Made by a program: the position numbers and the translations under genes. Below are positions 50,428 to 59,234 of a DNA stretch of 64,000 nt, piece after piece (positions within the stretch are counted from its first letter, which is position 1; each line of letters begins with the position of its first letter). The notes below the pieces were generated by a model. It saw nothing but the letters and a program-made list of their open reading frames with translations. It did no database searches and was not told where the DNA came from. This DNA comes from JAAEKA01 sp049299095 (GTDB lineage: Bacteria; Chloroflexota; Anaerolineae; JAAEKA01): the NCBI GenBank assembly GCA_049299095.1, contig JBAQWV010000154.1, forward strand, positions 1-64,000. The letters run 5' to 3'.

Positions 50428-51600
50428 ATGTCTGGCGAACTCGATTTATCCTTACTTCTTGCAGCTTTACGCCGCCGCTGGTGGCTGATTGCGCTGTCTG
50501 TGGTGGTCGCTTTGGCTATCGCGGGCTTGATCGGCCTGTCGCGTGACCGGCACTATGAGGCAACTAACACGCTGCTGGTGCAATCGCCGCGCTACCAATG
50601 GCGCTTTACCGGGGAAATCGTCACGGTCACCGATCAAAATCGTGATTATCAGCGTGAAGTGCTGGCGATTGCGCGCAATGCTGAAGTCAGTCAGGCCGCA
50701 ACCACTGCGTTGACTGCCACCGGGCAAGATGCCGCTGCGTTGGCGTCTTCGGTGGCTGTGCGCGCGGGTGATGGCAACACGATTATCATTGCAGCTACCA
50801 CCGCCGATCCAGAGCAGTCGGCCGCGTTTGCCAAAGCCTGGACGCAGGCATTGGTGGAAGCAGCCCGCGATTTGTACGGCGCAGAAGCAGACTTGTCAGA
50901 GTTCGAGGCTAAGCTGGCCAAGCTGGATGTCGAATTGCAACAGGCCGAGGATGCCCTGGCTGTAGTTCGTGCCCGCACTGGCTTGTACAACAACGCTAAC
51001 TTGCCCGACGAGGCGATGAAGTCCAGCATTGCCCTGCAACAATTGAATCTCGTTAATGCAACCCTTGCACCTTATCTGGTAGCATTACAAACTCTCGATC
51101 AGTTGCAGACAGGGCTGGCTGCGGCGGCCACGGCAACGGAACGACAACAACTGCCGTGGGAGTTGCTGGATACGCCGCTGCTGGCTGAACGCGGCAGGCT
51201 ATCGGCGGCGGCTGCCCGCGCGACTCTGGCTGATCCTGCTCAATTGACTCAACTGCTGCAAAGTGAGCAAGCCGCGCTGCAACCCGCAGCCGACGCACTC
51301 AGCGCGCAGGCTACACAACTGCGCGGCCAGCTTGCAATGGATTGGCAGCAGTATGAAAACGCCTTTCGACTGCGCAACCAAATCCGTGATAGCTCTTACA
51401 GCATGGTTTGGCGCAAAGTAACCGAACTACAACTGCGTGACCAACTGGAGCCGAGCCTGCTGTCTATCGTCGGTAGCGAAGACCCCATTGTCACCCAGGT
51501 ACGGGCGTCCATGCTGGGGCTTTTGGCAACGGCTGCCATAGCTGGCTTGATCATCGGTACGCTGCTGGCTGTTTGGCTCGAAGCCAGTAAACGTCGTTAG
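50428..51600 (+). CDS. Wzz/polysaccharide co-polymerase-like membrane protein
   Basis: The 390-residue protein has an N-terminal helix after LLAALRRRWWLIALSVVVALAIAG, a 300-residue periplasmic-type coiled-coil region, and a C-terminal helix (LGLLATAAIAGLIIGTLLAVWLEA). This is the Wzz-domain topology of chain-length regulators. No polysaccharide synthesis cluster is adjacent. AGGAAGGG precedes the ATG. Confidence 0.78.
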   Translation: MSGELDLSLLLAALRRRWWLIALSVVVALAIAGLIGLSRDRHYEATNTLLVQSPRYQWRFTGEIVTVTDQNRDYQREVLAIARNAEVSQAATTALTATGQDAAALASSVAVRAGDGNTIIIAATTADPEQSAAFAKAWTQALVEAARDLYGAEADLSEFEAKLAKLDVELQQAEDALAVVRARTGLYNNANLPDEAMKSSIALQQLNLVNATLAPYLVALQTLDQLQTGLAAAATATERQQLPWELLDTPLLAERGRLSAAAARATLADPAQLTQLLQSEQAALQPAADALSAQATQLRGQLAMDWQQYENAFRLRNQIRDSSYSMVWRKVTELQLRDQLEPSLLSIVGSEDPIVTQVRASMLGLLATAAIAGLIIGTLLAVWLEASKRR

Positions 51601-51704
51601 CAATCAAGTCTTAAGCTTGTTGCCGGGGGGAGACACAGCGCAGCGTATCAAAAACTGATTTTTGGCGAGAAAACGCGCTTGGCGCGAGACAATGGCACAA
51701 CCAA

Positions 51705-51734
51705 TTGACAAGTAACTCACTATTCTGGTATATT
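51705..51734 (+). promoter_or_regulatory. Promoter of the acyl-CoA synthetase gene
   Basis: TTGACA (51705-51710), an 18-nt spacer and TATATT (51729-51734). The leader would be about 125 nt; I see no riboswitch in it. Confidence 0.78.
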
Positions 51735-51866
51735 GTCAGGAATTAGCAGATTACTTGGTCGCCACTGCTGGCATTCATGCTCCACCCATCTACACCGTTC
51801 TATACGCTTTCACAACGGTGAAAGCACCTAACTCGTCCGTACCGCTTGAGGAGGATCACACGACTC

Positions 51867-53567
51867 ATGGATAGCAAACCCTGGTTGAAGAATTATGACA
51901 AGGGCCTGCCAACAACATTGCAGCCTTACCTCCAACAAACCCTGATTGACGTGATGCGCGAGACGGCGAGTCAGCGTCCCAACCACACAGTAATTCACTT
52001 CAAGAACACCACTATCAGCTATCGCCAACTGGATCAGTTGAGCGATCAATTTGCCCATGCCTTGATCAAGCTTGGAATCAAGAAGGGGGATCGTGTAGCC
52101 CTGGTTCTGCCTAATATTCCCCAGTTTGTAATTGCTGAATTCGGTGTTTGGAAGGCTGGTGGTGTAGCCGCATGTATCAACCCGCTTTACACCGAGTATG
52201 AAACCGCACATGCGTTGAATGAATGCGGCGCTGAAACCGTTGTCGCTATGACTTCCTTTTATAACAAAGTCAAAGCGGTGCAGAGCCAGACGAAGGTCAA
52301 GCGTGTCATCGCCACCAACGTCAAAGAATACCTGCCCACAGTGATGCGCATCCTGTTCGGCCTCGCCAAAGAGAAGAAAGAGGGCCACCACATCACCCTG
52401 CAAAGCGGCGATTTCTGGTTCCAGGACTTGCTCAATCAACACAAGGGCGCAGGTCGCCCCAGCGTGACCATCAATCCCAGCGACAACGCCATCATTCTGT
52501 TCACCGGCGGCACCACCGGCCTGTCCAAGGCCGCGGTCGGCTCGCACGAGGGGCTGGTAATGTCGGGCAAGCAGATCTTCGCCTGGTTTCAGAACATCCT
52601 GCATGAATGGGATGACGTGTTCCTGACCGCCTTGCCGCTTTTCCACGTCTTTGCCAACGCCGGTGTGCAGACCGCTGCGCTCACCAGCCGCGGCAGCATG
52701 GCCCTTGTGCCTAACGCGCGCGACATCCCCGATGTGATGCAGACGATTGAAAAGACCAAGGCTACCTTCTTCCCCTCGGTGCCGACGATGTTCAACGCCA
52801 TGTTGAATCATCCGCTGGTGAAAGAGGGCAAGGTCAACCTCACCTCGATCAAGTTGTGCATCTCCGGCGCCTCCGCACTCTTGCAGGAAACCAAGGAAAG
52901 CTTCGAAAAGCTGACCGGCAGCCGCATCGTCGAGGGCTACGCGCTGACCGAATCGATGATGGCGATCTGCTGCACCCCCGTGGAAGGTAAGTACAAGGTC
53001 GGTTCGATTGGAATGCCGGTCGCCGACGTGTTTGTGCGCATCGCTGATGCCGAAGATGGCAGCAAGGACCTGCCGTTGGGCGCAGATCATGTCGGTGAAA
53101 TCGTCGTCCGCGCCCCACAACTCATGCGCGGCTACTGGCAGCGTCCCGAAGCCACCGCCGACATGCTGCGCAACGGCGAGCTGTACACCGGCGACCTCGG
53201 GTATATGGATGAAGACGGCTACATCTTCATTGTAGACCGCAAGAAGGACGTGGTCAAGGTCTCCGGCTTCCAGGTCTGGCCGCGCGAAGTCGAAGAAGTG
53301 CTAGCAACCAACCCCAAGGTGATGGAAGTGGCGGTTGCGGGCATCCCTGACCCGCGCACCACCGAAGCTGTCAAAGCCTGGATCGTCTTGCACCCTGGTG
53401 TAACCGCAACCGCGGAGGAAATTCAAAACTTCGCCAAGGAAAAGCTCACCGGTTACAAAGTGCCGCGCTTTGTCGAATTCCGTTCCGAACTGCCCAAGAG
53501 TACCGTAGGCAAGGTGCTGCGCCGCGAGTTGGTGCGCGAGGAAGCCGAGAAAACCAAGCAGAAATAG
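51867..53567 (+). CDS. fadD: Long-chain-fatty-acid--CoA ligase
   Basis: The 566-residue AMP-forming synthetase has the P-loop LFTGGTTGLSKAA, the EGYALTES motif, YTGDLGYMDEDGYIFIVDRKKDVVKVSG and the C-terminal catalytic Lys in PKSTVGKVLRREL. It activates fatty acids to acyl-CoA. ATG at 51867 has GAGGAGGAT upstream. Chain length cannot be told. A thioesterase gene follows after a terminator. Confidence 0.92.
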   Translation: MDSKPWLKNYDKGLPTTLQPYLQQTLIDVMRETASQRPNHTVIHFKNTTISYRQLDQLSDQFAHALIKLGIKKGDRVALVLPNIPQFVIAEFGVWKAGGVAACINPLYTEYETAHALNECGAETVVAMTSFYNKVKAVQSQTKVKRVIATNVKEYLPTVMRILFGLAKEKKEGHHITLQSGDFWFQDLLNQHKGAGRPSVTINPSDNAIILFTGGTTGLSKAAVGSHEGLVMSGKQIFAWFQNILHEWDDVFLTALPLFHVFANAGVQTAALTSRGSMALVPNARDIPDVMQTIEKTKATFFPSVPTMFNAMLNHPLVKEGKVNLTSIKLCISGASALLQETKESFEKLTGSRIVEGYALTESMMAICCTPVEGKYKVGSIGMPVADVFVRIADAEDGSKDLPLGADHVGEIVVRAPQLMRGYWQRPEATADMLRNGELYTGDLGYMDEDGYIFIVDRKKDVVKVSGFQVWPREVEEVLATNPKVMEVAVAGIPDPRTTEAVKAWIVLHPGVTATAEEIQNFAKEKLTGYKVPRFVEFRSELPKSTVGKVLRRELVREEAEKTKQK

Positions 53568-53601
53568 CGTCGCAATCGTCGCTACCCTATATCGTATGTA
53601 G

Positions 53602-53654
53602 GCGTGAACCGTGAAGAGCGACCAACTCTGTTCACGGTTCACGCTCTTTTTTTT
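53602..53654 (+). terminator. Rho-independent terminator of fadD
   Basis: GCGTGAACCGTGAA and TTCACGGTTCACGC form a perfect 14-bp stem, followed by TC and eight T. It ends just before the next ATG (53659), which argues against the GTG at 53611 inside the stem as a start. Confidence 0.93.
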
Positions 53655-53658
53655 ATCC

Positions 53659-54549
53659 ATGCCATTGACGACTGAATTTACCCAACGCGTTGCCTATCAC
53701 GAATGCGATCCCCAGCTGATCGTGCGCGACAGCAGCTATCTGCGCTACATGCAGGAGGCGGCCTTCATCGCCTCCGCGGCCGCAGGTTACTGGCAGGATC
53801 GTCTGATTGCCATGCGCCGCGTTTGGTTGATCCGTGAACATCAAGTGGACTTCCTGTCGCCACTGCGCTACGGGGATCAGGTACGTGTCATCACTTGGGT
53901 CGCGGACTTCCGGCGCGTTCGCTCACGCCGCGCCTACGAAATCCGCGGGCGCGGCATCCCCGGTTATACCAACGAACAGACCGGCGACGAGCGCCTGGCT
54001 GCCCGCGCCTTCACCGACTGGGTCTTTCTCGACCTGGACACCGGCCGGCCGGCAGTGATCCCCGACGAGGTAGGCCGGGCCTACCTGCCGGAGGGCGCAG
54101 CGGGTGCGGCCGCGCAAGAGCGCGAGCGTTTTCCTCTCCTGGTCGCGCCGCCGGACGCCTTTCACAAGCGCACCTGCGTACAATGGCGCGATCTCGACAG
54201 CGTTGGTCACGTCAACAACGCCACATACGGCGACTATATCGAAAACGCAGCCCGGCAGGCCCTGGCTATCCGCGGCTGGTCGCCCGCCCGCTGCACCGCG
54301 GCTGGCTTTGATCTGACCACACAGCAGTTGCGCATCGAATATCGCCAGCCCGCCCTATTTAACGACATACTGGAAATCAGCACCTGGCTGGCCGAAGTTG
54401 GTCCGAATACCATGATGCGCCACACCACGCTGCGCCGCGTCGAAGATGATGAACTACTGGTACAGGCTTCGGCGCGCTGGGGCTGTGTAGACAGCGTTGC
54501 GCGCCGCCCCAGCGCCCTCCCGCCCGCGCTGGTTGCCGATCTGGCTTAA
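53659..54549 (+). CDS. Double-hotdog acyl-CoA/ACP thioesterase
   Basis: The 296-residue protein contains two hotdog domains in tandem. The first has RVAYHECDPQLIVRDSSYLRYMQEAA and the second KRTCVQWRDLDSVGHVNNATYGDYIENAA with the D-x-G-H-V-N-N active-site pattern of 4-hydroxybenzoyl-CoA/FatA-type thioesterases. It releases fatty acids from CoA or ACP, a plausible partner to fadD. It starts only 5 nt after the T-tract and heads the run to 59173. Confidence 0.85.
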   Translation: MPLTTEFTQRVAYHECDPQLIVRDSSYLRYMQEAAFIASAAAGYWQDRLIAMRRVWLIREHQVDFLSPLRYGDQVRVITWVADFRRVRSRRAYEIRGRGIPGYTNEQTGDERLAARAFTDWVFLDLDTGRPAVIPDEVGRAYLPEGAAGAAAQERERFPLLVAPPDAFHKRTCVQWRDLDSVGHVNNATYGDYIENAARQALAIRGWSPARCTAAGFDLTTQQLRIEYRQPALFNDILEISTWLAEVGPNTMMRHTTLRRVEDDELLVQASARWGCVDSVARRPSALPPALVADLA

Positions 54550-54562
54550 GGATGTTTGGACG

Positions 54563-55345
54563 ATGAAACCCTCTTTTTTCCCGCCCATCGTCGCCTTGTG
54601 CAACGATCTGCTCTTCGCCACCCGCCTCAGTGATGTGATCCGGCAACTCGGCGGCGAGCCAGTGATAGCCAACACCCCCGACGAATTGCGGCGGGGTCTC
54701 GAACGCTGGCCGCTGTTGATCCTGCTCGACCTGGCCGCGCTGCCCGCAGCCGTCTGGCAGCCAGAAGTGCAGCGCGCCAAAGTGTCACCCCAAACGAAGC
54801 ACATCCCGATCTACGCATTTGGCAGCCATGTAGACACCGCGTTGCTCGCTTCTGCCCGGCAGGCGGGTTGCGATCACGTCTGGGCGCGTTCCCGCTTTAT
54901 GGGCGAGCTGCCACAGGTGATAGACACCGCGCTGCACCCACCGACTGTCTATGTAGACGGCTGGGATGCCGCGCCGTCGCCGGAATTTCTGCACGGCATC
55001 GCCCTGTTCAACGCGGGCGAATTGCACGCGCAGCATGATGTCTTCGAGGCGCTCTGGCGCGAGGACCTCCGCCCCATCCGCGAGCTGTATCAGGGCGTTC
55101 TACAGGTCGGGCTGGCCCTCTATCACATTGAAGGCGACAACTATCGCGGTGCGGTCAAGATGTTCCGCCGCGGGCTGCCGCGGCTGCGCACCCTCCCCCC
55201 CGTGTGTCAGACCCTCGATGTGGCACGCCTGCGCACCGAGGCGCGCGCCTTGCATGATCAACTCATCGCCCTTGGCCCCGACCACTTCCCCGCATTCGAG
55301 CGCGCCCAGGTGCGCGCGTTCAAGCTGCACCTGATAGAAGGATAA
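54563..55345 (+). CDS. Receiver-like domain fused to DUF309
   Basis: Residues 1-125 look like a CheY-like fold: strand-helix pattern with LLILLDLAALP and QTKHIPIYAFGSHVD, but the acidic pocket near the N-terminus is lost, so it is probably a pseudo-receiver. Residues 140-225 are DUF309: FLHGIALFNAGELHAQHDVFEALWRE, then ELYQGVLQVGLALYHIEGDNYRGA. DUF309 proteins are all-helical with conserved H, E and W and unknown function. It begins 13 nt after the thioesterase stop. Confidence 0.78.
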   Translation: MKPSFFPPIVALCNDLLFATRLSDVIRQLGGEPVIANTPDELRRGLERWPLLILLDLAALPAAVWQPEVQRAKVSPQTKHIPIYAFGSHVDTALLASARQAGCDHVWARSRFMGELPQVIDTALHPPTVYVDGWDAAPSPEFLHGIALFNAGELHAQHDVFEALWREDLRPIRELYQGVLQVGLALYHIEGDNYRGAVKMFRRGLPRLRTLPPVCQTLDVARLRTEARALHDQLIALGPDHFPAFERAQVRAFKLHLIEG

Positions 55346-55350
55346 CACCA

Positions 55351-56388
55351 ATGCGTGCTGTGGTGATGTATCGTCGCGGTGGGCCAGAGGTGCTCACCTA
55401 CGAAACCGACTTTCCCGCCCCTGCCCTCGGCCCGGACGATGTACTGGTGCGCGTGCGTGCCTGTGGCATGAACCGCGTAGATCTGTTCACGCGCGCGGGC
55501 GAGCAGGGCGTGCGTCCCCCACTGCCGCACATTTTGGGCATGGAGGTAGCCGGAGAGGTGGTGGCTTGGGGTACTGGTGTGACCGGCGTAACGCTCGGCC
55601 AGCGCGTGCTGGTGCCGCCCAGCATCCCCTGCGGCGACTGCGCGATGTGCCGCCGCGGTGCGTCTAACCTTTGTCCGCGCCAGCAGGTGCTGGGGCGCAC
55701 GCGGCACGGTGGCTATGCCGAGTTCGTGGCTGTGCCCGCCCGCGGCCTGTTGCCAATCGCCCCCACCCTCAGCTACGTTCAGGCCGCGTCCATCATCGTG
55801 GCCTTCGGCACCGCCTGGCACATGCTGGTCACGCGGGCGCGCGTGCAACCGGACGAGACCGTGCTGGTGCTGGCCGCGGGGTCTGTGGTGGGAACTGCCG
55901 CCATTCAGGTCGCCAAACAACGCGGATGCCGCGTGCTGGCTACTGCCTCCACCGATGAAAAGCTCACCAAGGCGCAGGCGCTCGGCGCGGACGCGGTCAT
56001 CAACTACACCACGCAGCGCATGGATCGTCAGGCGCGCAAGCTGACCGATGGTCGCGGGGTGGATGTGGTAATAGAGCATGTCGGCGCGGATACCTGGCAA
56101 GCCAGCGTGGCCGCGCTCGCACCGCTGGGCCGGGTGGTGACCTGCGGCTCCACTACCGGACGCTGGGGCAACACCGATCTTTGGTCGCTGTTTGGCAAGG
56201 AAATTAGCCTGCTAGGCTCGTTCGGCGCAACCGCGGACGAGCTGCACACCCTGTTGCCGCTGGTGGAAACCGGGGTATTTCAGACGGTGATTGATCGCAC
56301 CTTCCCGCTGGCCAAAGCCGCGGAGGCGCATCGCTACATGGCAGATCGTCGTCAGTTTGGTAAATTAGTGTTAACGTGTGAGGAGTAA
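55351..56388 (+). CDS. Zinc-type alcohol dehydrogenase / quinone oxidoreductase-like protein
   Basis: The 345-residue MDR-family enzyme keeps the structural-zinc cysteines (C-x2-C-x2-C-x7-C in CGDCAMCRRGASNLC) and the NAD(P) loop AGSVVGTAAIQVAK. The catalytic-zinc motif GHE is changed to GME (ILGMEVAG) and the active-site loop is CGMNRVDLF, so catalytic zinc is doubtful and quinone/enoyl reduction more likely. It is 5 nt after the DUF309 gene. Confidence 0.88.
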   Translation: MRAVVMYRRGGPEVLTYETDFPAPALGPDDVLVRVRACGMNRVDLFTRAGEQGVRPPLPHILGMEVAGEVVAWGTGVTGVTLGQRVLVPPSIPCGDCAMCRRGASNLCPRQQVLGRTRHGGYAEFVAVPARGLLPIAPTLSYVQAASIIVAFGTAWHMLVTRARVQPDETVLVLAAGSVVGTAAIQVAKQRGCRVLATASTDEKLTKAQALGADAVINYTTQRMDRQARKLTDGRGVDVVIEHVGADTWQASVAALAPLGRVVTCGSTTGRWGNTDLWSLFGKEISLLGSFGATADELHTLLPLVETGVFQTVIDRTFPLAKAAEAHRYMADRRQFGKLVLTCEE

Positions 56389-56392
56389 GACA

Positions 56393-59173
56393 GTGCAAGC
56401 GTACCCCCAAAACCGTATAAACCAGTTTAGACACTGGCGTACTGGGTTGATTTTGTTGCTGCTGGCGCTGCTGGGCAGCGTGTCTTGGGCCGCGGCCCAG
56501 GAAGAGGCGCCGATCACTTATCAACGCTACGATGTGGAGATGGCCGTACAGCCCGATGGCTCGATTATCGTGCGCGAAATCCAGCAAATTCGCTTCGACG
56601 GCCAGTTCACGCAGGCTTTTGCGCAAATCCCGCTGGCCTACACCACGCGCATTGACGATGTGCAACTGTTCGAAGGGGACACCCCCTTGCAGCGCAATGG
56701 CAGCGGCTCCGGCTCCTTCACCACCGAATACGATAGCGACACTCTTTACGTGGACTGGACGTACAGCCAAACGCAGCCGGGCGATGTACGCACCTTTGTC
56801 TTGCAATACACCGTGGTCGGCGGCCTGTGGGTCTATCCGAACGGCGACATTCTGGAGTGGCGCGCAGTGCCCGCGGATCGCAGCGGGATCGCGGTCGAGG
56901 CCAGCCGCGTTACGATTACGCTGCCCCCCGATCCGGCTACCGGCCAGCCCGTGCCAGCCTCGGCGTTGCAGGCCATCAGCTTTGTGCAACCAGCCGATCC
57001 CGTTTACAGTGACGGACAGGTAAGCTTCGAGAGCCTCGGCGCTATCCCTGACGGTATCCCCTTCCAGGTGCAGGTCGTTTTCCCACATGGTATCGTCAAG
57101 GCGCTGCCGCAGTTCTGGCAAATCGAGATGGACAGTGCCAGTCTGGCCTATCATTACACTTCGCTGGACACCGAGTACACCTTCAACCTCGACGGCTCCG
57201 TGGACGTGGTGGAGCATCACCGTCTTGTCGTTGATGAAGGCACGCTTTGGCAGGGCGTCCACACCCTCACGCACACCGGCATGGACGACGTTACCGATGT
57301 GGCGGTGTTGGAAGGTACACAGCCGATGACAGAAACGGTGGACTTGTGCGATTATTGCTTCTCGGTCACGCAAACCCCGCGGCTGCCAGGCTGGGTCAAC
57401 TATGACGCACAGACAGACACCGTCAACGTGGACGAGGCCACAGCCGGCTCCACGATCATTCAATGGACGGTTCCCGCGCTGGTGCAGGGGGAGGAAACGA
57501 CCTTTCACCTGCATTACACCCTGCGCAACGCGCTGGGCATCAACGATGAAAACCAGTTCTTTCAGTGGAACACGGTGCTGGACGAAGCGGGCGTGCCGGT
57601 GGACACTGCCAGCATTCGCCTGATCCTGCCGACCGGTGTGGATGCCGCGCAGGTGCGGGTGAGCGGGGCCGCGGTGCAGAACCAGCCGGATGGCTCGCTG
57701 CTGCTGACGCCGATTGACCCGATCATCAATTCTGCAGAACGCTGGCAATGGCAGATGGACTTGCCCGCACGCGCCACCGGCGCGACGCGCTCAGAGTGGC
57801 AGCAGGAGATGGAAAGCGCGCAGCAGGCCGCCCAGCGCGCAGCCGCGGCCCGCGCTCGCCGGCAATTGCTGATGGGTGGCTTGGCGGTGGCGATTTTGAC
57901 ATTGGGTCTGCTCGGCCTGTTGCTGGCCTGGTATCTGCGTGGCCGCGACGAACCCACTCCCCTGCCTGCGGAATACATCACCGAACCCCCGTCTGACCTG
58001 GCTCCGGGCCTCGTGGCCTATCTGCTTGACGAGCGTCCGACTGTGCAGGGCGTGCTGGCATCGCTGTTCCATCTAGCCTCGTTCGGCTTACTCAGCATTC
58101 GCCTCGCGCCAGAGATCGCTGTCCGGCGCAACTGGGACGAAAAGGTACAGGCGGGGCAGGTGTTGCGCGGGCCGGACGGACAAAATGCCGCGTTGCCCGC
58201 GCACCTGGCGATGCTGTTCAACAACCTGCGGTCAATCGTCGGCACCGACATCAGCAAAACGCTGGACAACGTGGCCGCGCCGTTGCAGGCCATTTTACCG
58301 CAGGTCTATGAGCAGATGGGCAAGGAAATTGGGCCGCTATTCGACGTGCTGCCTGACAAAGTGCGGGATCGCTGGCTGGGATGGGGCAAAATCATCACCC
58401 TGCTGGGGCTGCTGACGTTTCTTTTCGGCTGTGTCACTGTGCGCACGTTTGGCAGTCTGGCCCCTGCGCCGGGCGCGGCGTTGTTGCTGGTGGGGATTGT
58501 GTGGATGATCGCCAGCCGCTGGATGCCGCGGCACACGCCCGCGGGCGCGTTGGAAGCGGCAAAATGGCGCGCGTTCCGCCGCTATCTGCTCAACCTGGAA
58601 GATTACGGCAATCAGACCGAGGCGCAGGAGATTCTGGATCGTAATTTTGCCTATGCGGTTGCGCTTGACGTGGCGGAAGTGGTGTTGCGCGACAGCGAGC
58701 GCCTGCAAGCGCAATTGCCTGTATGGACGCGCCCGATGGTGGTATCCAACGCCGGTTCATCTTCCAACGACTGGCCGGACACCAGCTCGGTGGAGTCGTC
58801 GCAAACGCTCTCTTGGCAGCCTGCACCGAGCGATGCACGCCCGCGCCCTGCCGCGGACGGGAATGATGGGCATGTCCCGGCGGGGGATCAGTCGTTGAGT
58901 GGACGATCCCGCGAGATTGGCACGCGCCTGAGCCTCGCCAGCCTGAGCCTGAATCGTACCCTGACCGCGGCTTCCGGCAGCGGCGGTTCAACGATGGACG
59001 CTATGCGCCGGGCGGCGCGCAGCTCGTCCGGCGGCAGCAGCGGCACGCGCTACAGCGGCAGTTCCTCCTCCCGCAGTTCGAGTAGCTCCAGCAGCCGTAG
59101 TTCCAGTTCAAGTTCCAGCCGCAGTAGCAGCTCGCGCAGTAGTGGCGGCGGGGGGCGTCGCGGGTTCCGGTAA
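56393..59173 (+). CDS. DUF2207 membrane protein with Ser/Arg-rich tail
   Basis: A signal peptide (LILLLLALLGSVSWAAAQ) precedes two extracellular DUF2207-type beta domains (ITYQRYDVEMAVQPDGSIIV; LDTEYTFNLDGSVDVVEHHRL). A helix (LLMGGLAVAILTLGLLGLLLAWYLRG), two more helices and a cytoplasmic region follow. The last 50 residues are almost only Ser, Arg and Gly, where DUF2207 proteins usually end in a Gly-rich tail. The GTG at 56393, with GAGGAG 7 nt upstream, is a better start than the GTG at 56378. Function unknown. Confidence 0.85.
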   Translation: MQAYPQNRINQFRHWRTGLILLLLALLGSVSWAAAQEEAPITYQRYDVEMAVQPDGSIIVREIQQIRFDGQFTQAFAQIPLAYTTRIDDVQLFEGDTPLQRNGSGSGSFTTEYDSDTLYVDWTYSQTQPGDVRTFVLQYTVVGGLWVYPNGDILEWRAVPADRSGIAVEASRVTITLPPDPATGQPVPASALQAISFVQPADPVYSDGQVSFESLGAIPDGIPFQVQVVFPHGIVKALPQFWQIEMDSASLAYHYTSLDTEYTFNLDGSVDVVEHHRLVVDEGTLWQGVHTLTHTGMDDVTDVAVLEGTQPMTETVDLCDYCFSVTQTPRLPGWVNYDAQTDTVNVDEATAGSTIIQWTVPALVQGEETTFHLHYTLRNALGINDENQFFQWNTVLDEAGVPVDTASIRLILPTGVDAAQVRVSGAAVQNQPDGSLLLTPIDPIINSAERWQWQMDLPARATGATRSEWQQEMESAQQAAQRAAAARARRQLLMGGLAVAILTLGLLGLLLAWYLRGRDEPTPLPAEYITEPPSDLAPGLVAYLLDERPTVQGVLASLFHLASFGLLSIRLAPEIAVRRNWDEKVQAGQVLRGPDGQNAALPAHLAMLFNNLRSIVGTDISKTLDNVAAPLQAILPQVYEQMGKEIGPLFDVLPDKVRDRWLGWGKIITLLGLLTFLFGCVTVRTFGSLAPAPGAALLLVGIVWMIASRWMPRHTPAGALEAAKWRAFRRYLLNLEDYGNQTEAQEILDRNFAYAVALDVAEVVLRDSERLQAQLPVWTRPMVVSNAGSSSNDWPDTSSVESSQTLSWQPAPSDARPRPAADGNDGHVPAGDQSLSGRSREIGTRLSLASLSLNRTLTAASGSGGSTMDAMRRAARSSSGGSSGTRYSGSSSSRSSSSSSSRSSSSSSSRSSSSRSSGGGGRRGFR

Positions 59174-59192
59174 ACCAAATTCCAGGTAATGG

Positions 59193-59234
59193 AAAGACTT
59201 CGGGAGTGGTTGTTCTGACTTCCGAAGTCTTTTT
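59193..59234. terminator. Shared terminator between convergent genes
   Basis: AAAGACTTCGG and CCGAAGTCTTT form an 11-bp stem around 18 nt, with a T5 run on the plus strand. It ends the DUF2207 transcript and abuts the gamma-glutamyltransferase stop. Confidence 0.8.

Noticed and set aside
51828..53120. 430-codon minus-strand frame opposite fadD
   Set aside because: Antisense shadow of a confident acyl-CoA synthetase with its own promoter and ribosome site.
56204..57748. 514-codon minus-strand frame opposite the DUF2207 gene
   Set aside because: Shadow frame spanning two real genes on the other strand, with no recognisable motif.
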